Origin: Dokdonia pacifica
GTDB taxonomy: Bacteria; Bacteroidota; Bacteroidia; Flavobacteriales; Flavobacteriaceae
NCBI RefSeq assembly: GCF_900188275.1
Contig: NZ_FZNY01000001.1
Span: 682,001-746,000 of the forward strand
DNA: 64,000 nt
Reading direction: 5' to 3'
The translations under genes were made by a program, and so were the position numbers. Shown here one piece after another: positions 57,697-64,000 of the stretch. Within the stretch, counting starts at the first letter, position 1. Every line of letters begins with the position of its first letter. The notes beneath the pieces are model-generated. The model saw nothing but the letters and a program-made list of their open reading frames with translations, was not told where the DNA came from and did not search any database.

Positions 57697-57813
57697 ACCT
57701 CTATACGCTTTAACGCTCCGCTCTCACTCTAGTTGTGAATCTCACAAGTTCGCTTTACCGTTTCACGCTCCCTCTGGTTGTGAATCTCACGAGTTCGATT
57801 TCGCGAAAGCGTA
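57697..57813. repeat. Inverted composite repeat with palindrome copy
   Basis: TATACGCTTTAACGCTCC, then two tandem copies of a module (TAGTTGTGAATCTCACAAGT, TCGCTTTACCGTTTCACGCT and again GGTTGTGAATCTCACGAGTT), ending TTCGATTTCGCGAAAGCGTA (57794-57813). Modules are the inverse of those at 51377-51420 and 55505-55545. No gene in the gap. Confidence 0.75.
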
Positions 57814-57846
57814 CCCCTATTTACTCACATTTTAAAATAACTAATT

Positions 57847-58134
57847 ATGGAACTTTATAAAAATCTAGTAAAAGAATATACTTCAGGAATGTTTGGATAT
57901 GCTACTATTGGCATTATAGGGCAAAGCTGTATAGGATCGGCTGCTGTAATGCTCATTTTTATGAATGATGATATTTCTAGAAATCTACAAATGATAGAAC
58001 TTTTTTTGGTTACCATCTTTTGTATGGGATTTAATGGCGCTGTTTTATCGCAACAAAAAGGGAAAATTCAATTTAACATCCTTGCAATAAGTGTATTTAC
58101 AAGCATCTTATTTATTATTACGAATATGATTTGA
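57847..58134 (+). CDS. Small three-TM membrane protein
   Basis: A 95-residue membrane protein with three TM segments (MFGYATIGIIGQSCIGSAAV, LQMIELFLVTIFCMGFNGAV and ILAISVFTSILFIITNMI). No family recognised. It follows the Rrf2 operon after a 156-base repeat gap; co-regulation is possible but not shown. Convergent with the PAAR gene, with a shared hairpin between them. Confidence 0.6.
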   Translation: MELYKNLVKEYTSGMFGYATIGIIGQSCIGSAAVMLIFMNDDISRNLQMIELFLVTIFCMGFNGAVLSQQKGKIQFNILAISVFTSILFIITNMI

Positions 58135-58142
58135 AAGTAATA

Positions 58143-58168
58143 AAACCCTAGTATTTAAAACTAGGATT
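58143..58168. terminator. Possible bidirectional terminator
   Basis: CCTAGT-ATTTAAA-ACTAGG: short (6-bp) stem in a gap of 32 bases between convergent genes, with A and T runs on both sides. Confidence 0.5.
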
Positions 58169-58466
58169 ATCCTCCTATCAAAACTGTGGGCTCACCTATT
58201 ATAATGTTACCTCCATGTGCTGTTGCATCTCCCATTCTAGCGGCAGGCATCCCGCCAATCATCACAGATGAAGATCCGGAGACAATACTATCTGGAGGCC
58301 CTACACAAATGGCCATATCTCCTACTCTTGCAGCAGGTAATTTCCCTATCAAAACAGTGGGAGCGCCTGGTCCAGTAATAGGTCCTCCTACATGCGGTAT
58401 GGGAGGAACTGCTGGAGTGCTCATAGGGCATTCATGAAAATCGGTTAATCGTGCTGCTGGTTTCAT
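58167..58466 (-). CDS. PAAR-domain spike tip protein
   Basis: A 99-residue PAAR protein: PAARLTDFHECPMSTPAVPP at the start and tandem PAAR-type turns (LIGKLPAARVGDMAICVGPP, VMIGGMPAARMGDATAHGG, TVLIGG). PAAR proteins form the sharp tip of the VgrG spike and carry effectors. Zinc ligands (His/Cys: DFHEC, ICVG, TAHGG) are present. It lies 11 bases after the VgrG gene. Confidence 0.92.
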   Translation of the reverse strand: MKPAARLTDFHECPMSTPAVPPIPHVGGPITGPGAPTVLIGKLPAARVGDMAICVGPPDSIVSGSSSVMIGGMPAARMGDATAHGGNIIIGEPTVLIGG

Positions 58467-58477
58467 ACGTAGTTATT

Positions 58478-60286
58478 TTAATTGATCATTACCATTGCTG
58501 CCTTAAGTACAAGTTCAGCACCACCTTTTACTTGAGCTGTAGCATTCCCTTCTGCACTATATTGCTCATCAGCAGTTTGTTTAATATTTACTCCCTTAGT
58601 CGTAATATCTCCACCAGATGATTGTGTCGTAACCCCTTGATCACCTTTTATCAAGATCTTTTGATTTGCCTCAAATGTAAGGTCCTTAGCACTCTTTATC
58701 ACAATACCACTTTCAGACATTACGATACGATTATCATTCTGGTCTTTAAGTGTCATTGTTTTGTCTTGATCACTTAACACAATTGTATTGTGACTAGGCG
58801 TCTCTATAGAAAGTACTTTTTTCGAATCATCAAAGGTGAGTTGAATACCAGATTTTGACACAATGGCTTTAAGGCTATTGTTATTATCTGGTTCAAATCC
58901 TGCTGCTGGTTGCTTTTTAGAATTGCTATATAGACTCCCCAGAATCACTGGAAAACGAGCATTATCATCTATAAAACCTACAATCACCTCATCACCTATT
59001 TCTGGAAAGAAAAAAGCACCGGCTCCAGAAGTTGCATAAAAATTAGAGAGTCGCGCCCATAGTACATTATCTCCTGTATCCGAAGTTTGTAACATAGGAG
59101 TAGTAACTTGTACTCTAAATTGATTTGCTGGATCTGAATCTATCTTTACAACAGTTCCATTATATAATCCTCCTACACTATTTGAATTTACGACTGTTGC
59201 ATTTCCCAATGTATCTTCTTGTGGCGTAACCCATTTTGGATCTAATCCAATAGCAACTTCAGTAGTCCAATTACCACCTGAAATCACGTGCTGTACACCC
59301 GACACAAAATGATCTCCATTAAAACGATCACTGACCCTTTCTATAGTTATGTATGATCCCGAAGACACCCTATCAGATCCTTGAATTTTTAATTGACCTT
59401 GTATTTTAGAATAGGTACTTCTAGTAACTTCTGCTTGTGATAAGTTACTAAGTTCATCCTCTTGAAGTGGTGCTGAAGTTCTTGAAGTATAGGTTTCTAA
59501 ACCAACAACCCCAGAAAGTGTTTTTGAAGATAAATTTCCTGGCCCTGCATCACTGTTTGACACATCTTCAGAAAGTACAGACTGCGTCGTATATTCCCAA
59601 GCTTCTGTAGTTGCTGAAGCCAATTGATTTACTGCATTTAATGTAGCATTAAACTCCATTATATTATCTCCATACGATACTGTAAGGACTGGTGATGTAT
59701 CTGCATCTGGTTTTGCAACGCTTACTTTACCATCTTTTGCAATCACAAGGCATCCATTTGCTTCGGCACGATAGCGTATAAAATCCCAATCTGTACATTG
59801 ATATTGTACCATATCTGGAAAAACAATAGAAGTAGTCGTCACATCACTTGATACACCAGCGTATTCTCCAATAATAGACGATATAATGTCACTATCTTTT
59901 TTCTGACTGTATATCTTACTTTTCTCTCCCACTGTCATTTTAATAGCTTCATCATAACAGTCAATGATCAGCATTGAACCTATAATTTCATTAATAGCGA
60001 TCGTTTGCTCTGTAATGATCCCTTTAAAAATTTGTTGATTCTTAGTATCATACCCTGCTTCTATTACTACCGTATTTCCCGGAACAAACGTACTGGAAGA
60101 ACTCGTTGAAAATTCCCCTGTATTTGCATCTCCATCTATAATTTCAATACGTGCATGAGGAATTTCATTTACTTTCGTATCAACAGTGATCGAATATATG
60201 TTAGCTTCATCAGGAATAGATTCCCCATTTACTTTAACATTAAATGTAGTTAGCCCCCCTTTTTCAATAGTACTACTCATAACCAT
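58478..60286 (-). CDS. VgrG spike protein
   Basis: A 602-residue VgrG from ATG 60286 (MVMSSTIEKGGLTTFNVKVN); ATG 60280 is equally good and the far-upstream ATG at 60508 would overlap the divergent carrier gene. The gp27-like N-terminus covers ~20-390 and the OB and needle parts ~390-602 (VVKIDSDPANQFRVQVTTPM, LWARLSNFYATSGAGAFFFP, EIGDEVIVGFIDDNARFPVILGSLYS, then repeated short strands). No toxin domain at the C-terminus. No sheath, baseplate, ClpV or TssJ gene is visible, so this is an orphan VgrG-PAAR pair serving a contractile system encoded elsewhere (T6SSiii or an extracellular injection system). Confidence 0.88.
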   Translation of the reverse strand: MVMSSTIEKGGLTTFNVKVNGESIPDEANIYSITVDTKVNEIPHARIEIIDGDANTGEFSTSSSSTFVPGNTVVIEAGYDTKNQQIFKGIITEQTIAINEIIGSMLIIDCYDEAIKMTVGEKSKIYSQKKDSDIISSIIGEYAGVSSDVTTTSIVFPDMVQYQCTDWDFIRYRAEANGCLVIAKDGKVSVAKPDADTSPVLTVSYGDNIMEFNATLNAVNQLASATTEAWEYTTQSVLSEDVSNSDAGPGNLSSKTLSGVVGLETYTSRTSAPLQEDELSNLSQAEVTRSTYSKIQGQLKIQGSDRVSSGSYITIERVSDRFNGDHFVSGVQHVISGGNWTTEVAIGLDPKWVTPQEDTLGNATVVNSNSVGGLYNGTVVKIDSDPANQFRVQVTTPMLQTSDTGDNVLWARLSNFYATSGAGAFFFPEIGDEVIVGFIDDNARFPVILGSLYSNSKKQPAAGFEPDNNNSLKAIVSKSGIQLTFDDSKKVLSIETPSHNTIVLSDQDKTMTLKDQNDNRIVMSESGIVIKSAKDLTFEANQKILIKGDQGVTTQSSGGDITTKGVNIKQTADEQYSAEGNATAQVKGGAELVLKAAMVMIN

Positions 60287-60475
60287 ATAAAGTTTAAAAA
60301 TTTTAAGATACGATTTTATAAAAGACAATCTTACATATAATTGATAGGTAAATAACAGGTATTTGTACGGATATTTTAAAAGATCTCTTCTTAAAAAAAA
60401 TCCACTTCTTAAAAAGTTAAAAAAATAGTCATTTGCTACTGGTATACTTATATTTATATCGTTATAATTAAATGT

Positions 60476-60973
60476 ATGAGTAAGAACTATAAAACTACCG
60501 TAAATCAAGAATTTGAGTTTGATATCTCAGCCTCAGCTCTTTCAGAATTAGATGCGGTACAAACAACAAAAACAGGATATCATATCCTACATGACAACAC
60601 CTCGTATAAAGCCGAAATTGTCACATCAGATTTTACTAAAAAAACATATCAAGTCCTTGTAAATAATAGAACGTATGAAGTGGCTATAGCAGATGCTGTA
60701 GATATCCTAATTAAAGACATGGGATTCTCTGTGGGTGGTTCTAAACAATCTAATGCACTCACAGCTCCTATGCCAGGACTTATTCTGGATGTTCAAGTCA
60801 CTCCTGGACAAGAAGTAAAAGAAGGAGATACGCTAGTTATTTTAAGTGCTATGAAAATGGAAAACAGCTTTGTTTCTCATATGGATGGTATTATAAAAGC
60901 GGTACACGTCACTAAAGATGACGCTGTAGACAAAGGACAACTTTTAATAGAATTTGAAGAAATAAATAATTAA
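60476..60973 (+). CDS. Biotin carboxyl carrier protein of an acyl-CoA carboxylase
   Basis: A 165-residue protein. The C-terminal ~75 residues are the biotinyl domain: TAPMPGLILDVQVTPGQEVK then LSAMKMENSF, with biotinylated Lys127. The N-terminal ~90 residues (beta-rich) are the domain that docks carboxylase subunits in Bacteroidota acyl-CoA carboxylases. It starts 189 bases from the divergent VgrG start. First gene of a three-gene operon with carboxylase and carboxyltransferase. Confidence 0.92.
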   Translation: MSKNYKTTVNQEFEFDISASALSELDAVQTTKTGYHILHDNTSYKAEIVTSDFTKKTYQVLVNNRTYEVAIADAVDILIKDMGFSVGGSKQSNALTAPMPGLILDVQVTPGQEVKEGDTLVILSAMKMENSFVSHMDGIIKAVHVTKDDAVDKGQLLIEFEEINN

Positions 60974-60991
60974 AAAATAGCCTTATTATTC

Positions 60992-61020
60992 TCTCCCTTT
61001 GGGGGAGATGTCGAAGGCAG
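60992..61020. repeat. CTCTCCC...GGGGGAGATGTC interspersed repeat
   Basis: CTCTCCCTTTGGGGGAGATG then TCGAAGGCAGAGAGGG, in the 55-base gap before the biotin carboxylase gene. It is why a longer, unlikely start (60999) can be read. Confidence 0.6.
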
Positions 61021-61028
61021 AGAGGGAT

Positions 61029-62477
61029 ATGGAGATTAAAAAAATATTAGTAGCAAACCGTGGAGAAATTGCCATTAGAGTAATGACTACGGCAAAAAAA
61101 ATGGGCATCAAAACCGTTGCCATTTATTCTACTGTAGATCGTAATGCACCTCACGTACGATTTGCAGATGAAGCCGTTTGTGTAGGAGAAGCACCATCTA
61201 ACCAATCCTATTTATTAGGCGATAAAATTATTGCTTTTGCTAAAGAACTACAGGTAGATGCCATTCACCCTGGATATGGATTTTTAAGTGAGAATGCTGC
61301 TTTCGCGAAAGCGGTTACAGATAGTGGTATTATTTTTATAGGACCAGAACCTAAGGCTATAGAAGTCATGGGAAGTAAACTGGCTGCCAAAGATGCTGTA
61401 AAAGCATATAACATTCCGATGGTACCCGGAATTGACAAAGCCATTACAGACGTAGAGAAAGCCAAAGCTATTGCAAATGATATCGGATTCCCAATTCTTA
61501 TCAAAGCCTCAGCAGGTGGTGGCGGAAAAGGAATGCGTGTCGTTAATGAAGAAGCAGAACTAGCCTCGCAAATGCAACTTGCCATCAGTGAAGCAACGGC
61601 TGCTTTTGGTGATGGATCTGTTTTTATAGAAAAATATGTCTCTTCACCTAGACATATCGAAATTCAAGTCATGGCAGATACACATGGTAATACAGTACAC
61701 CTTTTTGAAAGGGAATGTAGTATCCAACGCCGCCATCAAAAAGTAGTAGAAGAAGCTCCTTCTGCCGTATTAAGTCCAGAACTACGAGAAAAAATGGGAA
61801 ATGCTGCAGTTCAAGTAGCAAAAGCCTGTGACTATCGAGGGGCAGGAACTGTTGAATTCTTACTCGATGATCAGCATAATTTCTACTTTTTAGAAATGAA
61901 TACACGCCTTCAAGTAGAGCACCCCGTTACCGAATTAATTACAGGAGTAGATCTTGTAGAGTTACAAATACGTGTAGCAAGAGGAGAAGTGCTTCCTATC
62001 ACACAAGAAAGCCTTTCTATAAAAGGACATGCATTAGAGCTACGCGTCTATGCAGAAGATCCTTTAAATGACTTTTTACCAAGTGTAGGAAATCTTTCTA
62101 CATACATTCTTCCAGAAGGAAAAGGAATTCGAGTAGATAATGGTTTTGAACAAGGAATGGATATTCCTATTTATTATGATCCTATGCTTTCAAAGTTGAT
62201 TGTATATGGTGATACAAGAGAGGAAGCTATAGAATTACTTTCATATGCTATAGATCATTATAAGGTAGAAGGTGCACAAACAACATTACCTTTTGGGAAA
62301 TTTGTATGCGAACATGAAGCCTTTAGATCTGGAAATTTTGACACCCATTTTGTTAAAAAATACTACTCACCAGAAGCACTGAAAAAACAATACGAAGAAG
62401 AAGCTAAAATTGCTGCACTTATTGCTGTAAAGCAACACATACAGGAGCAACATATTTTACGTTTACCAACTACATAA
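61029..62477 (+). CDS. Biotin carboxylase subunit of acyl-CoA carboxylase
   Basis: A 482-residue ATP-grasp enzyme (biotin + bicarbonate + ATP to carboxybiotin) from ATG 61029 ([20 protein letters not shown]); the upstream ATG 60999 lies in a repeat. Landmarks: [17 protein letters not shown], the glycine-rich ATP loop [51 protein letters not shown] and the C-terminal [17 protein letters not shown]. The palindrome (61299-61315) encodes AAFAKA, a coincidence of the conserved 'ENAxFAxAv' helix. Length and order are those of propionyl-/methylcrotonyl-type complexes. Confidence 0.92.
   Translation: MEIKKILVANRGEIAIRVMTTAKKMGIKTVAIYSTVDRNAPHVRFADEAVCVGEAPSNQSYLLGDKIIAFAKELQVDAIHPGYGFLSENAAFAKAVTDSGIIFIGPEPKAIEVMGSKLAAKDAVKAYNIPMVPGIDKAITDVEKAKAIANDIGFPILIKASAGGGGKGMRVVNEEAELASQMQLAISEATAAFGDGSVFIEKYVSSPRHIEIQVMADTHGNTVHLFERECSIQRRHQKVVEEAPSAVLSPELREKMGNAAVQVAKACDYRGAGTVEFLLDDQHNFYFLEMNTRLQVEHPVTELITGVDLVELQIRVARGEVLPITQESLSIKGHALELRVYAEDPLNDFLPSVGNLSTYILPEGKGIRVDNGFEQGMDIPIYYDPMLSKLIVYGDTREEAIELLSYAIDHYKVEGAQTTLPFGKFVCEHEAFRSGNFDTHFVKKYYSPEALKKQYEEEAKIAALIAVKQHIQEQHILRLPTT
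61299..61315. repeat. TTTCGCGAAA copy inside the biotin carboxylase gene
   Basis: GCTTTCGCGAAAGCGGT encodes AFAKAV, in frame with the conserved helix of the enzyme, so the palindrome was adopted without harming the protein. Confidence 0.9.
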
Positions 62478-62481
62478 ATCT

Positions 62482-64000
62482 ATGGATTCAAAAATAAAAG
62501 CACTCAACGAAAAAATTGAACTCGCACATCTAGGAGGTGGCGAAAAACGTATTGAGAGACAACATCAAAAGAAAAAATTAACAGCTAGAGAACGTATTCA
62601 TTATTTAGTAGATGATGGTTCTTTTGAAGAAATAGGAATTCTTGTCACACATCGTACCACAGATTTTGGTATGGAAAAAGAGATCTATTACGGAGATGGT
62701 GTTGTTACAGGATATGGAACCGTAAACGGACGATTAATTTATCTTTTTGCACAGGATTTTACGGTGTTTGGAGGGGCATTATCTGAAACACATGCAGAGA
62801 AAATATGTAAGGTCATGGACTTGGCGATGAAAGTAGGTGCCCCCTTAATAGGACTTAATGATTCTGGGGGAGCACGTATACAAGAGGGCGTTCGTTCGTT
62901 AGGAGGGTATGCAGATATCTTCTACAGAAATGTGCAAGCATCTGGAGTGATTCCGCAGATTTCTGCTATTATGGGACCGTGTGCTGGTGGTGCCGTATAT
63001 TCTCCAGCCATGACAGATTTTACAATGATGGTGCAGGATACTAGTTATATGTTTGTAACTGGACCTAATGTTGTAAAAACAGTAACTAATGAAGAAGTGA
63101 CTTCAGAAGAGTTAGGAGGCGCAAGTACACACTCAGCAAAATCGGGAGTAGCGCATATTACTTCTTCAAATGATGCCCAGTGCCTCGAAGATTTAAAAAC
63201 ATTGTTGAGTTACTTACCTCAAAACAATAAAGAAACACCAAAAAAGCTACCATTTACTTTACAAGATGAAGTACGTGATCAGCTTGCAACTATCATCCCT
63301 GATAGTGCTAACAAACCGTATGACATGCATGAGGTGATTACAGGGATTATAGATGACGACTCTTTTTATGAAATTCATAAAGATTATGCAGAAAATATTA
63401 TTGTAGGTTTTGCTAGATTAGGAGGTCGTAGTATTGGTATTGTTGCAAATCAGCCTATGTTTTTGGCAGGTGTATTAGATGTAAATAGTTCTAAAAAAGC
63501 AGCCCGTTTTACACGTTTTTGTGATTGCTTTAATATTCCACTATTGGTATTGGTAGATGTTCCTGGATTTCTTCCTGGAACAGATCAGGAATGGAATGGT
63601 ATTATCACGCATGGCGCTAAATTACTCTATGCATTAAGTGAAGCTACCGTACCTAGAGTGACTGTCATTACCCGAAAGGCATATGGAGGAGCCTACGATG
63701 TAATGAACTCTAAACATATAGGTGCCGATCTAAATTATGCATGGCCAAGTGCAGAAATTGCAGTAATGGGTGCTAAAGGTGCTAGTGAGATTATCTTCAG
63801 AAAAGAGATCAAAGCAGCCGATGACCCTGAACAAAAACTACTTGAAAAAGAAAATGAATATGCCACTAAGTTTGCAAATCCATACAGAGCTGCTCAACGT
63901 GGATTTATAGATGAAGTGATCCTTCCAGAGCATTCTAGACGTAAATTAATAAAAGCCTTTAGTATGTTAGAAAATAAAAAAGTAGAACTCCCTAAAAAGA
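62482..64000 (+). CDS. Acyl-CoA carboxylase carboxyltransferase (beta) subunit, partial
   Basis: Open to the right edge: 506 full codons from ATG 62482 ([20 protein letters not shown]), lacking perhaps the last few residues. It is the carboxyltransferase (crotonase fold) that moves CO2 from biotin to an acyl-CoA. Landmarks: [100 protein letters not shown] and [20 protein letters not shown]-like. The set carrier-carboxylase-beta is that of propionyl-CoA carboxylase; substrate is not fixed by sequence. Confidence 0.92.
   Translation, partial: MDSKIKALNEKIELAHLGGGEKRIERQHQKKKLTARERIHYLVDDGSFEEIGILVTHRTTDFGMEKEIYYGDGVVTGYGTVNGRLIYLFAQDFTVFGGALSETHAEKICKVMDLAMKVGAPLIGLNDSGGARIQEGVRSLGGYADIFYRNVQASGVIPQISAIMGPCAGGAVYSPAMTDFTMMVQDTSYMFVTGPNVVKTVTNEEVTSEELGGASTHSAKSGVAHITSSNDAQCLEDLKTLLSYLPQNNKETPKKLPFTLQDEVRDQLATIIPDSANKPYDMHEVITGIIDDDSFYEIHKDYAENIIVGFARLGGRSIGIVANQPMFLAGVLDVNSSKKAARFTRFCDCFNIPLLVLVDVPGFLPGTDQEWNGIITHGAKLLYALSEATVPRVTVITRKAYGGAYDVMNSKHIGADLNYAWPSAEIAVMGAKGASEIIFRKEIKAADDPEQKLLEKENEYATKFANPYRAAQRGFIDEVILPEHSRRKLIKAFSMLENKKVELPKK

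Noticed and set aside
58167-60286. Prophage or phage tail module
   Set aside because: VgrG and PAAR are the only tail-like genes; no capsid, terminase, integrase or sheath genes are near.
60287-60508. N-terminal extension of VgrG
   Set aside because: The extra ~74 residues are hydrophobic/aromatic with odd composition and overlap the divergent carrier gene start; ATG 60286 or 60280 fits the family start.
61265-61585. 106-codon leftward ORF
   Set aside because: Shadow ORF inside the biotin carboxylase gene.
1-64000. CRISPR array, tRNA or rRNA genes
   Set aside because: No regularly spaced direct repeats, no clover-leaf sequence and no conserved rRNA segments were noticed by eye.

Overview
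The window looks like chromosomal DNA of a member of the Bacteroidota, most likely a marine Flavobacteriaceae. It is A+T-rich. Several secreted proteins end in a type IX secretion (Por) sorting domain, and there are many carboxypeptidase-regulatory-domain surface proteins. The symporter with a DUF4212 subunit, the short-leader peptide at 38427 and the Bacteroidota-style promoter at 56421-56452 fit the same group. No rRNA, tRNA or CRISPR array was seen. A palindrome with core TTTCGCGAAA (full form TACGCTTTCGCGAAAGCGTA) occurs about 12 times, both between and inside genes. Other short interspersed repeats fill most intergenic gaps.

Left part (1-8.3 kb): envelope and housekeeping genes, namely the start of an alpha-2-macroglobulin-like lipoprotein, an ABM monooxygenase-like protein, a PhoD phosphatase, an HtrA-like protease, a ThiE/TenI-like protein and a thioredoxin. 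At 8.4-21.8 kb lies a leftward block of eight tightly packed genes that is the strongest candidate for a new system. It is a type I restriction-modification operon with two diverged HsdM genes, one HsdS and one HsdR. Between these are a GmrSD-like DUF262/HNH protein, a candidate HEPN protein (R-N-x3-H motif), an AAA ATPase with an EVE/PUA-like N-terminus, and a PtuB-like HNH nuclease. The HEPN-like gene is bounded by a perfect 28-bp direct repeat made of the 3' end of hsdS, which is direct evidence that a cassette was inserted.

Middle part (22-40 kb): acetyl-CoA synthetase, a hybrid sensor kinase and an acetate-type sodium symporter with its small subunit form an apparent acetate unit. Then come a MerA-like flavoprotein with a bicupin, a peroxiredoxin and a four-gene ECF sigma/anti-sigma operon. 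Divergent from the sigma gene is a 46-residue Cys-rich peptide with a leader/core layout like peptide natural-product precursors. A type IX secreted beta-propeller-like protein follows.

At 40.4-45.6 kb lies an accessory patch: a Panacea-domain antitoxin with a two-TM candidate toxin, an IS1595-family transposase, an XRE-ImmA/IrrE protein, an unknown partner and a RadC-like protein. After it come ssb, two LuxR-type two-component loci (46.8-49.6 and 51.5-54.1 kb), a beta-helix protein and small envelope proteins. At 56.4-58.1 kb an Rrf2 regulator with three Cys, a truncated haemoglobin, a small cupin and a membrane protein look like a nitrosative/redox stress operon, with a near-perfect operator palindrome overlapping its promoter. 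The window ends with an orphan VgrG-PAAR pair (leftward) and a rightward biotin-dependent acyl-CoA carboxylase operon (carrier, biotin carboxylase, carboxyltransferase cut by the window edge).
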